From the NCBI GenBank assembly GCA_018873225.1, contig JAEILZ010000005.1, forward strand, positions 372,001-436,000: 64,000 nucleotides of DNA, given 5' to 3'. This document shows positions 29,496 to 42,101 of this stretch, piece by piece. A model generated the notes under the pieces. The model made no database searches. It saw nothing but the letters and a program-made list of their open reading frames with translations, and was not told the DNA's origin. Every line of letters begins with the position of its first letter. The first letter of the stretch is position 1. This DNA is from [Phialemoniopsis] sp. UDSM-2020. Its lineage: Eukaryota > Ascomycota > Sordariomycetes > Thyridiales > Thyridiaceae. A program made the translations under genes and the position numbers.

Positions 29496-31464
29496 TCAAC
29501 CCTCCTTGACACCCCCGGCAGGAGGCGTACCAGCCGGCGGTGCCTTCTCCGCATCTATCGCCTTGTCAGCCTTGGCCGCCTTCTCGCTCTCCTTGGCCCT
29601 CTTCATTCCCTCTAGGCCCGTCTTATGCTCCTCATGCTCCTTACTCAGCGTCCGCTGGCCGACACAGCATGCGATGATCAACCCCAGCCCCGCAAACGCG
29701 ACGTACATGATGAACATGGTCCGCAGCGCATCCCAGTACGCCGCGCGCGCCTCGTCGCCCGCGCTGCCCTCGAGCTTGGCCACAAGCCCGACGCTCGCTG
29801 CCGCATTGCCGCCCGACAACAAGTTCGCGACATCGGGGCCGAGGTCCCGCAGCAGGCGCGGGTACTGCTTCTCCATGCCGTTCTGGAAGACGACGCCGCC
29901 GACCACGACCGAGATGGACGTGCTCAGCTGGCGGATGAAACCAAAGGTCGCCGTGGCGGACGCGATATCGCGCTGCTGGACGAGGGTCTGCAGCGCGATG
30001 AGGGGCGCCTGGAAGTTGGGACCCACGCCGATACCCGCGACGATTTGGAAGAGCACGATCTTGGCCCAGTTGGCGCGGGCCTCGAGGTCGACGAAGAGGC
30101 CGTAGCCGAGGGTCATCAGGACGAAGCCGAAGATGATGGGCGGCAGGTACTTGCCAGTCTTGCGGATGAAGACGCCCGTGCCGGCGCTGGTGAAAGCGAG
30201 GATGACGGTGAAAGGCAGGACGTAGGCGCCGGAGAGTAACGGAGACGCCTGCAGGACGGCCTGGAAGTAGAGCGGCAGGTAGTAGGACGCCGAGACGAAG
30301 ACGTAGCCGTGGCAGAAGGAGCAGCCGAGAGCGGCGAGGGCGGCTGGGTTGCTCAGGAGGCGCAGCGGAATGAGCGGGTACGCGGCGACCTTCCACTCGA
30401 TGAGGGCAAAGATGCCGATGGTCACAATGCCGAAGACGATGAGGCAGACGACCATGGGCGAGCCCCACGGGTGGTCGACGCCGCCAAAGGTGAGGCCGAG
30501 GAGGAGCATTAGCGTGCCGCCAATGATGGCCATACTGCCAAGCCAGTCAACGGCCTTGAGGCCCTCTCGCATTGGGGTGCGTGGGTTGTGCAGCTTGAGC
30601 ACGAAGAGCAGGATGGCGAAGCCTGCTCCTGAGATCGGAAGGTTAACGTAGAAGCACCAGCGCCAAGTGACCTTGTCCGTGAACACGCCTCCAAGAACGG
30701 GACCGACGCCGCCAGCGACAGCCCACACCATCCCCATCATGCCCAAGTAGATGCCTATTATGCACTGTCAGATCTTTAAAATTCTCACCTGCAGCCGCGG
30801 CCTGTACCACCACCATGAGACAATTCGACGTACCTCTCTTGCGCATAGAAAACAAGTCGCTGATGCACACATTCACCAACGTCACAATGCCACCACCGCC
30901 GACACCCTGGACCGCACGCGACACAATCAGCATAGCCATGTTGACACTGACGGCCGCCAGCAGCGAGCCGACCCAGAAGACCCCGACCGCGAGCAACAAG
31001 ATCTGCTTGCGACCCCAGATGTCCGATATCTTGCCCCACGACGGCGCCGAGGCGGCGTTGGCTAGCAGGTAGGCACTGCCGATCCAAGTGTATCCTGCAG
31101 TGCTCTGGAACTGCTCGGCGATGGTCGGGATCGCGACGGTGACGATGGTGACGTCGAGCGCGGCGAGGAAGAGGGCGGCGGCGAGGGCGAGCATGATGAG
31201 CGTCGTCTCGAGCTTCGTGCGACCCTCTTCCGGGTGTGCGCCGGGTGGCTTGGCCTCCTCCGGGGCCGGGGGTGCAAGTGTGTCGTCCATGGCCGGCTCC
31301 GCGCGCTCCTCCCGCGCCTCGTTGCTTAGTGTCTCGGCGCTCTCCATGTCGGTGCCGTCGCCGCCACCACGGCTAGGCGTACCAATCTCCTTGTCGAGCA
31401 TTGTATCGTCGTCGTCGCGGACGTGGTTCCGATCGGGTTTGTGGTCCTGCGCTTTGGTTGCCAT
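29496..31464 (-). CDS. MFS DHA2-type efflux transporter, 14-TM, 629 aa
   Basis: Exons 31464-30834 and 30754-29496 (79-nt intron). An acidic, ~80-residue cytosolic N-terminus precedes fourteen predicted membrane helices. Family motifs are LDVTIVTVAIPTIAEQF in TM1, GRKQILLLAVGVF in the first loop, and the antiporter-type GPVLGGVFTDKVTWRWCFY motif just after the intron. These proton antiporters export drugs, fungal metabolites or toxic aromatic acids. Met31464 is in GCGCCATGG, a better context than Met31485. It closes the right side of the aromatic-acid gene group and is tail-to-tail with the SDR. Export of benzoate-like acids would fit but is not shown by the sequence. Confidence 0.88.
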
Positions 31465-32443
31465 GGCGCCAACAGGGTTGCGCAAGGAATCGTTACGGCC
31501 GATCGTTCGAGAGAGGCGATCACCAGCGCTCCCCAGTCGAGAGCGATTTTTTCAGCAAGCCCGAGTAATGTCTTTGTCGAGGATTCATATCACTGTAGAG
31601 ACAGTAAACGTTTAGAAAACTTGGGGGAGAAGCTTTGTTTATGACGGTGTGAGTGGATATGCGTGCGATCGAGAGAGAAAAAAAGTACCCGAAAACGCAC
31701 CGCAAAGATGAACCCGATGTCGCTGCGCATCCACGATGCGGGCGGACTTAACTGAAAATGTCATGGCGCAATTGACTCGAATTAGTCACATCCCTGGTGC
31801 TAGGCAGGTAGTGGAGGGTGCAATTCGTTCGGCAGGTAAAATGCGACATGGATTGATGAGTGTCGCGCAAAAGATTGCTGCTCTCCGCCGATATTTCCGG
31901 GTCGTCGGCCTGCAGAATGCCTTTGACCACTTAATCGAGCATTCATCACGGCCTGCGTGAGCTTGATATGGGGGACCGTTAGGGCAGTTCTTGGCTCGGC
32001 TCGGCTCGGCCACTGGAGCATTTACCTAATGCATGATGCATCCATGGCGCATCCATCAACAAGGGTTGTTTTACTTGGCCCTGGAATGTTAATTCTGTAT
32101 CAGGGGCGATATCTTGAGCTCTGGAGCTTGAGACCTGCTGTATCAGCATTTGAATGGCCTTGAGCATCAACCTGAACCATTTTAGGAAATGTTTGCTCTT
32201 CGTGTACGGTGACAGCCAGCTGGCTCCGAACCAAACAAACGCTGCTCATGGCCCGTGGCAACGGCATATGCTACAAAAGGCCCACGTTGTCTTCCACGCC
32301 TTATCTCTTGTAACCTCATATGCATGCCATGTTGCTCTGTTGAACGACGGCTCGTATATCCCATGAAATGAAGCGAACTCTTGAGATTCCCTTGGCTAGC
32401 ATCTGATTCCTCTCGACATCCGTGTCATACAGTACGATGCAAA
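31465..32443. other. intergenic, ~1 kb
   Basis: No gene seen. Contains a short GCTCG pentamer run at about 31993-32010 and the promoter of the efflux transporter. Confidence 0.5.
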
Positions 32444-33179
32444 TCACCTCAACCGGTCGACCTCTGGTCCGTGGCAGCTCACCAGGTGCACTCCCTTGGA
32501 TTCAAGATCCGATTTTTCGTCGTTCCAAGCCGTTGCGTCGACTGGCCGTGTGCCCTCCTCCACAATATACGTCTTGAACCCCTCCTTGACAGCGTCGAGC
32601 GCCGTGCTTTTGACGCAGTAATCGGCCGCAAGTCCCACCACGTAGACGTCCGTCACGCCGTGCTCCTTCAGTACACCCGACAGGCCGCTATCGCTGACTC
32701 TTGGTTGGGTGAGAGGGTCGTAGAAGGCACTGTACATTTCGACTTCCTTGCGTTGGCCCTTTTCGATGATCTTGTCGACCTTGTCCACGTGCAATTCGGG
32801 TATCAATGCGGCCCCTGGCGATCCCTGGACGCAGTGGACGGGCCACAGACGCGTCTCGTAGGTCTCATTCTCATTGTACGGATTGACTACCGTAATATTA
32901 TCAACGAACGGCTGTTTTCCGGGGTGGTTGCTGGCAAAAGAGATGTGGTCTGGAGGGTGCCAATCCTTGGTTGCGATGCGAATGGCGAAAGAAGCAAGGG
33001 ACAGCAAGCTGTTGATGACTCCGGCGATGTCTCGACCTCCATCGACGGCAAGTGAACCATTCTGACCAATCAGAAAGATAATCACGACAATGTAGCATAG
33101 ATAGACGACTTACCGGCGGACAGAAGTCCTCCTGGAAGTCCACGACGATCAAGGCGGGCTTGAATGCCGGGTCTGACAT
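32444..33179 (-). CDS. nicotinamidase/isochorismatase-family hydrolase, 227 aa
   Basis: Exons 33179-33114 and 33061-32444 join at CCGCCG|GTAAGT with a GGTCAG acceptor. The catalytic triad of nicotinamidases is present: Asp in VVDFQEDF, Lys in ATKDWHP and Cys in AADYCVKST. Metal-binding Asp/His residues in DWHPPDH are also kept. Length and layout match yeast Pnc1, which deamidates nicotinamide to nicotinate in NAD salvage. Met33179 begins the conserved part; Met33236 would add 19 residues. I see no link to the neighbouring genes. Confidence 0.9.
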
Positions 33180-35586
33180 GCTGGTCGCGGCTGACAGAGC
33201 GGAGATCGTGGGGTCCAGGTAGACAGGCACAAGCACGGAGGATGATTCACGGCGGCAATGAAGTCAAAAGATGGTGGCTTTGGGGGCAAGGTTCGACGAT
33301 AAATCGAGTAAGGCACTAGCGATTGATGTGCTCACTTGGTGCTTGCAGTTGGACAATACGTGAACGCCTTCAAGTTGGTGAAGTGATTTGATCCTATCTC
33401 TCAAGCTACGAGTAGCCGCTGAAAAGGGAAGGCGGGGCAGGACTCGTGGGGATTTGGGGAAGAACACCCACGTCCATCCCGCGTCCACAATGTATCAGGC
33501 CTGCCGGATGAGCTCAGCAGACAAGAGAGAGACATTTGAGAGAGAATGCCGTCAGACATGGCGCCTATGGTTGCGCCCAGGAATGTATTGGTTTTGTAAC
33601 TATGTCTTACGGTCCATGTCTTGTTTCAACTTTTGAAGGCGCCATATTTGACTCAGGCACCGGTCTCCTTCTAGAAGGGTGTATGGAAAATCGAAGCTGG
33701 ATCAAGCACGATGCTGCTCGTCACTATTTGCTAGGCTTGCTAAGCTGGCTCGCCTCGCCTGCACCCGATCAAGAAATTCAAGGTACAAGCTTGCCAGCCA
33801 ACCGTGCAACGTCCGTCGTTTTTTTGGCATTCGACAGTCTCAACCCGTCGCATCTCTGGGTTCAGGGCGGAGTGGGGATTGCACACATCTAGTGCTCGAT
33901 GAGGATCGACGTCCAGCCTCTAGCATCCAAAAGTTCCCGCCATCCGCGGACCTGAATTCTGGGAGGGAACCTGGCGATCGAGTGATCTCATCAAATTTTA
34001 TTTCAAACCCCCGCAGGCTTGCCTTCCGGGTTGAGTCTGGTGTCACCACACGGGCACCTTCTGTCACCAAACTGTCCCTTCAATTGGCTACGGATGGATT
34101 TGCCCGGGCTTGCGGCTTGCGTAATGCTTTATGATGTGCTGCGCCGAATGTGGCCAGGCGAAGGAGGACAAAAAAGGTTGGCAGGATGTTGGCAGGATGC
34201 AGGGTCCATTCCACCATTCCAAGGACAGGCAGCATTATCAAAGAAGGCGATAAGAACAATACCAGCCAATGCCCAGAACAATTACAAGCACGCAGGCGCC
34301 TGACCCGCGCTGTTAGCACATTTAATCCAATCTGTCCTTGCCGCTTCCGGTTCTCGACGGCAATCAGGATTCAAGAATGGCGGTCAGCCCTGCAGGAAAG
34401 AAACTCTTGGGCAAACCCGTTTGTGACCAGCTGCATGTTTGCAGCATATCTCAGTCAGGACATGCAGCCCAAAGTGTTGATGCTGATAATGCAGATCTGC
34501 AGGTGATGAAGAACGGACGAAATCAAACGGTCCACCTGTTCCACCCCTGCTGGCCTGACGTGGTAGGCGAGGGAGAAAATCGGTGAGGTTTGGGTGGGGG
34601 ACCCGCATCGATTGATCGCCCCCTGTTTTCGCGGCCCCAGCGTCCAATCAGTGGCCATCGTAGGACTCAGCTAGTGCCATCAGGTACCTGTTTAGCGGGT
34701 TCGCTCTGTCAATCTTGCCTGGGGCTCCTGCTGGGTTGGGGCATCGCGCCATGCAATTTGAAGATTTTAGGTGTGTTCTGGTGCTGTGGATGTCCTGTCG
34801 GACAAGGTATTGCCTCAATCCCGGCCCCGGGCTTCGCTGCACTGGCACGTTGGCACCATGGCATCCTGGGCCTGCATGCAAGGAAAAAATGGGGATGGCT
34901 GTTCGAGCTGGGAACTCGCCATTTTTCCCAATTATTTTTTAATTAGGTGAACCGCCAATTCTTCCTGATCGATCCCAGTCCTCGTCAAGGCCTCACTCGA
35001 CTGAACCTCTTTAACTCGCCCCAGGCTTCCAGTCTTCTTTGTCCAGTCTTTCGAGTGCTGCTGCCTTCGATTGCGTGAGGTGTGCATGCCAATTCGCTCC
35101 TTTCCTCTACTCCTCCCGCCCACGAGGCAAACACCGCCCCTTGTCCCGATCTAAAATCGTTCCTCCTTTCGGCCCCGCCAATCCTCTTTCTCCTCGCGAA
35201 CGTCCACGCGCCTCAACGCTCGATACCGTTTGCAATTGTGACCGCGCCTTTGTGCCTGCGAGGTCAGACGTCACGAGAGCTTCGGAGACTATTCTACATA
35301 GTGGTAAGATACGCCCTCGTGTTTTCTATATGAGCTCTGCCGCCTACGGTGTTGAACCGGGGAAGCTGGTTCTGGAGACCCCCTTTCCCGGCTCGCCTGA
35401 ACATTGCCGCATATGGCTGCGAGGCGTCGTCAGGTCCGATTCGTGCTGCTTGCGCCAATATTAATGTCCGATCCGTGTAACTCACACTCTTTATATACTA
35501 GATCCAACCCGATTGCCCAAGAGACGAACCCCCAATGCGTCTGTGAACGTCAGAACCGAGACCACTTCCCTTTCTCCGAACTCGAC
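33180..35586. promoter_or_regulatory. 2.4-kb region upstream of HMG-CoA reductase
   Basis: No gene with family resemblance. The last 500 bp are pyrimidine-rich (35090-35210), as in promoters of well expressed fungal housekeeping genes, and then hold a short upstream ORF (35330-35464). The first part holds the nicotinamidase promoter. Otherwise nothing recognised. Confidence 0.5.
35330..35464 (+). promoter_or_regulatory. candidate upstream ORF in HMGR leader
   Basis: ATG at 35330 opens a 44-codon ORF that ends at 35464, 122 bp before the chosen HMGR start. ATGs at 35404 and 35413 are in frame with HMGR and overlap this uORF. Whether it lies in the mRNA depends on the transcription start. Confidence 0.35.
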
Positions 35587-38500
35587 ATGATCGCTTCCTC
35601 GCTCATCCCCTCCCGATTTCGGGGAGAGCAGCCTGCCTCGCAGGCTGCTGCTCCATCTTGGCTCAACACCAAGATCACCCCCTTCCTGCAATCCCTCTCG
35701 AGTCTCTCGTCCTCCCACCCGATCCAGACTGTCGTTATTGTGGCCCTCCTCGCCAGCTCCACCTACATTGGTCTGCTCGAGGAGTCCATCTTTGATGTCT
35801 CGCGAAGCGTGCGCAAGGCCGACTGGAGCTCCCTGACCGAGGGGAGCCGTAGCCTCCGTGCCGGCCCCGATACCGCCTGGAAATGGCAGACTCAGGAGTC
35901 CGACGCTTCTGTCCCGGGTGCCGAGCACCTGGCCCTCCTGACCTTCATCTTTCCCGACTCTCTTTCCAACGATGCTCCCAAGACGGCCCCCCTGCTCCAC
36001 ACCGTCCCTATTCCCGAGAACCTCTCGATTACCCCCCTGCCATCGACATCGAACAGCTTGACCTCGTACTCCCAGGACAGCGCCCTGGCCTTTTCCGTTC
36101 CCTACGACCAAGCCCCCGAGTTCGTCGCTACTGCTCAGGAGATCCCCAACGACATCCCGGGCCAGGAGACCATTGAGACTGCCAACGGCAAGGAGAAGAA
36201 GATGTGGATCATGAAGGCCGCCCGTGTACAGACAAGGAGCAGCCTTGCCAGGTGGATTCACAATGCCTGGATTGAGTTCATTGATCTGCTCAAAAACGCC
36301 GAGACTCTCGACATCATCATCATGGTCCTTGGTTATCTATCCATGCACCTGACCTTTGTTTCCCTCTTCCTCTCGATGCGACGAATGGGCTCCAACTTCT
36401 GGCTCGCCGCCAGTGTCTTGTTCTCCTCGGTCTTCGCCTTCCTGTTCGGTCTCATCGTTACAACTAAGATGGGTGTTCCGATTACTGTCGTCTTGCTATC
36501 TGAGGGGCTGCCCTTCCTGGTTGTCACGATTGGTTTCGAGAAGAACATTGTCCTTACCAGGGCTGTGCTTTCGCACGCGTTGGAACATAGGCGCTCCCAG
36601 GAAGTCGCCAAGTCGGGCAAGAACAAGAAGGCTGTGGTCAACAATGCTGGTATTATCCACTACGCCATACAAATGGCCATTAAGGAGAAGGGATACGAGA
36701 TTCTCAAGGACTATGCTATTGAGATTGCTGTCCTTGTCGCCGGCGCTGCCTCTGGCGTTCAGGGAGGTCTGCAGCAATTCTGCTTCCTGGCCGCTTGGAT
36801 TCTGGTATTTGACTGCCTCCTCCTGTTCTCGTTCTACGCCGCCATTCTGTGCATCAAGCTCGAGATCAACCGCATCAAGCGTCACGTCGAGTTGCGCCGC
36901 GCGCTCGAGGATGATGGTGTCAGCCGTCGCATTGCCGAGAACGTCGCAAAGAGCAACGATTGGTCTCAGGAGGATGGCAAGGGTGGTCAGTCGATCTTTG
37001 GTCGCCAGGTCAAGAGCACCAGCGTCCCCAAGTTCAAGGTCCTCATGGTCTCTGGCTTTGTGCTTGTCAACATCTTGAACCTCTGCACCATCCCTTTCCG
37101 ATCCGATTCGTTCTCCTCGATCTCGTCCTGGGCAGGTGGCCTTGGTGGTGTCGTCACGTCGCCACCTGTTGACCCCTTCAAGGTCGGTTCCAATGGTCTC
37201 GATGCTATCCTGGCCTCTGCCAAGGTCAACAACCGGGAGACTATCGTGACTGTTCTCACTCCTATCAAGTACGAGCTGGAGTTCCCCTCGATCCACTACG
37301 CTCTTCCCCCGGCAAAGCCCACCTCAGAGGCAGGCGATGATCTGGCTGGACTTGGTATGGGCGGTCGTATGGTTGGTGGGATCCTGAAGAGTCTGGAAGA
37401 TCCAGTCCTGTCCAAATGGATTGTTGTTGCTCTCGCGCTAAGCGTAGCCCTGAACGGGTACCTTTTCAATGCAGCTCGTTGGGGCATCAAGGACCCCAGC
37501 GGCCCGCAACACCCGATTGACCCCAGGGCCCTTGAGGATGCTCAAAAGTTCAACGACACCGAGTCTGCTACGCTCCCTCTTGGCGAGTATATGAAGCGAT
37601 CTCAGTCAACGGCGCAACTCACCCCGGCCTCCACGGATGACGAGACCGAACTATTGGCCATGCGAAGAAGGGAACAATCGAGCTCCCCTCAGCCCTCTCA
37701 CACACAGGCGGAGATCGAGCAGCTTCTGCAGGAGAAGCGCGTACATGAACTGACCGATGAAGAGATTGTCACCCTCTCGCTGAATGGCAAGGTCCCCGGA
37801 TACGCGCTTGAGAAGACACTGAAGGATTTTACTCGAGCTGTCAAGGTCCGCCGCTCTATCATTGCCCGGACCAAGGCCACCACCGAGTTGACCGGCTTGT
37901 TGGATCGATCGAAGCTCCCTTACGAAAACTACAACTGGGCCCAGGTCTTTGGCGCATGCTGTGAGAACGTTATTGGCTACATGCCTCTCCCTGTCGGTGT
38001 TGCTGGTCCTCTTGTCATCGATGGCCAGAGTTATTTCATTCCTATGGCCACCACCGAGGGTGTGCTTGTCGCCAGTGCCAGTCGTGGTTGCAAGGCCATC
38101 AACGCCGGTGGCGGCGCTGTGACTGTTCTTACGGCTGATGGAATGACCCGTGGACCCTGCCTCGGCTTCGAGACTCTGGAGAGGGCCGGTGCTGCCAAGC
38201 TGTGGGTTGATTCGGAGTTTGGTCAAGCAACACTGAAGAAGGCCTTCAACTCTACGAGTAGGTTCGCGCGTCTGCAGACGACGAAGACTGCCCTTGCAGG
38301 AACGACCCTCTTCATTCGCTTCAAGACGACGACTGGTGATGCCATGGGCATGAACATGATTTCCAAGGGTGTGGAACATGCGCTCGCCGTCATGATGAAC
38401 GAGCATGGCTTCCAAGATATGGACATTATCTCTTTGAGCGGTAACTATTGTACGGACAAGAAGGCCGCTGCTATCAACTGGATTGACGGCAGAGGAAAGA

Positions 38501-39192
38501 GCGTTGTTGCCGAGGCCATTATTCCCGGCGATGTCGTCAAGAGTGTCTTGAAGAGCGACGTTGACTCCCTTGTCGAGCTCAACGTGACCAAGAACCTGGT
38601 TGGTTCAGCCATGGCTGGGTCTATCGGTGGATTCAACGCTCACGCTGCCAATCTGGTCGCTGCTGTCTTCCTGGCGACGGGACAAGACCCGGCACAGGTT
38701 GTGGAGAGTGCCAACTGTATCACGATCATGAAGAAGTAAGTCTCGGCCTGTGGTAACAGTGTCAACTCCGACCACTAACGTTTTTTCTCTAGTCTTCGTG
38801 GCTCTCTGCAAATTTCCGTGTCCATGCCGTCGATCGAGGTCGGTACTCTTGGTGGAGGAACCATCCTCGAGCCCCAAGGTGCCATGCTAGACATGCTCGG
38901 CATCCGCGGCGCCCACCCTACGAACGCTGGAGACAACGCTCGCCGCTTGGCCCGCATTATAGCGGCAACCGTGCTTGCTGGCGAGCTGTCGCTCTGCTCC
39001 GCCCTCGCGGCCGGCCATCTCGTCCGCGCGCACATGGCTCATAACCGATCTGCGCCGCCTACCCGGTCCAGCACTCCCGCCCCGAGCGGTGCCATGACCC
39101 CTGTTGGATTGGCCATGACCAGCGCTGTCGAGAAGGCTACCAAGTCGCCCGATCCGCTCAGCGCCGCGGCCATTGAGCGGGCCAAGCGATAA
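35587..39192 (+). CDS. HMG-CoA reductase, ER membrane, 1182 aa
   Basis: Exons 35587-38735 and 38793-39192 (57-nt intron). One helix near 46-66 is followed by a luminal loop and a sterol-sensing-type block of helices (~241-425), then single helices near 484-506 and 612-630. The catalytic domain (~770-1160) contains E793 in [10 protein letters not shown], the lysine of CTDKKAAA (958/959), the GDAMGMNM loop and the terminal histidine in [14 protein letters not shown] (H1125). It reduces HMG-CoA to mevalonate with two NADPH, the committed step to ergosterol and isoprenoids. S1136 follows HNR exactly as the serine phosphorylated by AMPK in animals. An upstream ATG at 35404 would add 61 unlikely residues. 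The gene is not near any terpene synthase. Confidence 0.96.
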
Positions 39193-39603
39193 ACGGCTCG
39201 CGGCCCCTTCGTTGCGGCCACTACGGAGACACAGCATCATGTTCATTTCTCTCCATCTAATTTTGTCGAGGATTTCAATATAAATGGAGTGTCACACCCG
39301 AGCGATGTGTGAAAATATAGACAGAAAACAACCACGGTCGTTTAGATTCAGGCGCTGGATAGATGGGGGAAAGCTCACTGCCCAGCTGGTGAAGTGGAGG
39401 AAAAATCAAAAGGAGGGCGTAATCAGTCACGCAATTGCAGTTCAATGTACTGTTTTTCCGTCGACAGGTACATACCTCTAGTCAGCACCTCCTCGAACAC
39501 GAGAGGTTTCTGCACACTAAATACATAGTCTAATTTGTAAGAAACATTTAAAGACATCTGCTTGTCCGAGCATGCTCGAGTGCAGTTCCTTTCATTCCGA
39601 CAT
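39193..39603. other. intergenic, convergent 3' regions
   Basis: Spacer between convergent genes with AT-rich stretches suited to polyadenylation. Nothing else seen. Confidence 0.5.
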
Positions 39604-42101
39604 CTACTTTGCGGAAGGTTGCGGCAGCTCATCTAAAACTGCTGCTTCGCCCGTCAACGTGAATGACAACTCGCTCTGTGTAGGCTCATCGAGCAGCAAC
39701 TTGTAATCACCCGGGTACAGCACCAGATTACCCTTCTCGTCCGTCCTCGCCAATGCCCCAACCGTCATTGACAGCTTTGCAGCAGCGACATCACCAGGCT
39801 TGACATCCCTCAGGCGCGTGTACGCCACGAGTGTCTTGCGCGGATACGGCTTGGGGCCGTACTCGCCCTTGACGAACCCGAGTGCCACAAAGTCAGACGT
39901 CACTTTGTCGCCAGTGTTGCTGACCTCGATGCCGACGTCCGGGAACGGGCACAAGTCCTTGTGCGCCTCCTTGCACCCCTCGAGCAAGTCGGCAATGGCG
40001 ATGGTCTTGTTTGCTACGCCGGGCGCGGCGAATGAAGCGTTGAAGGATGTGTAATGAAGTCCGTACCCAAAAGGTAGGACAGCGTCGTCGAACCATCTGT
40101 ACGTCCTGCCCGGGTTCTTCCCCTCGCCGCCGTCGGGCCGCAGGCCCATGTCCGTCATGGGCACGGCGTCGACGTACGAAGCCGGGTACATAGTTACGGG
40201 CAGACGACCCGCGGGCGGCGTGGCACCCGTCACGGCGCGCATGACGGCGCGCCCGCCGTCCTGGCCCGGGTACCCCGTCCACAGCACGGCGCCGACGCCG
40301 TCGTCTTCGAGCAAAGGGGTGTCGTCGACCTGGTCGCCCAGCTCGACGACGACGAGCGGCTTGCCGAGCGACGACAGGTTGGCGATGAGGTCGAGCTGTG
40401 GCTGCGGCCATGTGATGCTCACGCGGTCCTTATCCTCGGACTCGACGCTCGTGTCAATGCCGCCAAAGTAGAGCACGACGTCGGCGTCGGCGGCGGCCGC
40501 CAGCGCGGGCGCGGTCCAGTTGTCGTCATCGCCTGTGGTTGCGGAGGCAGGCGGCCCGCCGGCGAAGGTCACGTTGAAGCCGTCGAGTTCCAGGGCCGCG
40601 GAGACGGGCGTGCTGTAGAGGGGAGGTAGGCCGCTGTAGCCGCCGAGCATGGACCGCGCGACGTAGTTGTTGGCCCAGTGGCCTATCATGGCGAGTTTCT
40701 TGCCCTTGTCCAGGGGTAAAGTGCCGTTGGTGTTCTTCTTGAGCACGAGGCCGTCGGTCGCGGACTGCAGAGCGAGGGTCTGGGCTTCGGGCGTGTTGAC
40801 GTCGGACCAGGAGAGGGCGCGGTAGGGCGAGGTGGGCGGGTCGAAGTAGCCCGCGCGCACGAGGCCCTCGTACAGGCGCTTCAGGGCCGTGTCGATGGTG
40901 GCCTCGGGGAGGAGGGTCTGGTTGTAGGCTCCGACGACGTCGGTGGTGGGTCCGACCTCGCAGATGGTGTCTGTGCCGGCGGATATGGCTGCCGCGGCGG
41001 CCTCGGCTGCTGTGGCGGAGTAGTTGTGGTCTGCGTAGAAGTCTGGAGTGTATCTGGTGTGAGTACTAGGCGCGTGATGTTTGCATGTATGGATGGTAAC
41101 TACTTACTCTCCACCGCGTTGCAGTCGCTGGTGATATACCTCCCCTCGCCGTCCCAGCCCCAGTGCTTCTTGAGTATGTCGGTCATGAGGTACTCGTTTG
41201 CGCAGGCTGGAGTACCATTGACCGAGTTGTACGAGCACATGAAGGACCCCACGCGGCTGTCGCGCGCGCACTGCTGGAAGGGCGGCAGGTAGTACTCGCT
41301 CAAGTCTTGCAGACTGACGACCGCATCAAACGCATAGCGCGTAATTCCGTTCCAGCGTTCGAGATCGTAGGCCGCGTAGTGCTTGCAGGTAGCGATGACC
41401 TTGCGGGTGCTCGGCTCGTCGCCCTCGAGGCCGCGCAGGAGTGCCTTGACATAGTGCTTTAGGCGAAGGGGATCCTCGCCAGGAGTCTTGAGGGCTGTCA
41501 GTGTTCTTTCTAGGCTTTGGGAGTTGGGAAAAGGGAGCCTTACCTCCATACCGCGGCCCCATCGCGGGTCTTTGTACGGATTAATGTTCGGAGTCCAGAA
41601 GTCAAGACCCGCCTTGCCGCCGTTGGCAAAGGCCCTGGCCTCGGTGCTGATGACGGTGGCGACCTTCTCTACGAGATCGTCGTCGAAAGCAGCGGAGAGG
41701 GTGATTGGGTTGGCGAATGATGTGGCAGACGAAAAGTTTCCCCTTCCCGGGGTGAAGCTCACGCCTGGCGAGGCAGCTACACCGTGGAGGGCTTCACTCC
41801 ACCACTCGTATGGTGGGAGACCGATTCTCGGTGCACCCTGCCCTTTGCTATTCTCTCGGCGTCAGCACTCAATTTTTGGATCTAGACGTCTAGGTCCGTA
41901 CTTGACGAGGTTCCCAAGCTTCTCCGTGATGTTCATGGCCTTGATCAGAGCCGCCGCGCGATCTGCCGGCGACGCGGACTGATCACACACGAGGTTCGTC
42001 GAAAGCGGGCCATCAACGCAGTTCGGATAGTCCATGACCCCCTGGACGACGGGGAGGCTCGCGGCCAGGGCCCAAGAGAGCCATTGTTGAGAATACTTCA
42101 T
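39604..42101 (-). CDS. secreted GH3 beta-xylosidase, 773 aa
   Basis: Four exons: 42101-41902, 41847-41544, 41486-41108 and 41042-39604. A signal peptide (~residues 1-21) is followed by the xylosidase-type start with PNCVDGPLS and CDQSASPADRAAAL. The GH3 barrel shows RWGRGME|TPGEDPL rebuilt at intron 2, KHYAAYDLE and the nucleophile in ITSDCNAVE (D289). The second alpha/beta domain and a C-terminal fibronectin-III-like domain follow. It removes xylose from xylo-oligosaccharides outside the cell. Beta-glucosidase or arabinofuranosidase activity is possible in the family, but the sequence pattern is that of xylan 1,4-beta-xylosidases. Several N-x-S/T sites agree with secretion. Confidence 0.92.

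Noticed and set aside
29625..30239. long ORFs opposite the MFS efflux gene
   Set aside because: Low-complexity antisense reading of a clear 14-TM transporter.
17538..31464. secondary-metabolite cluster
   Set aside because: No polyketide synthase, NRPS, terpene synthase or DMATS is present; the enzymes fit catabolism better.
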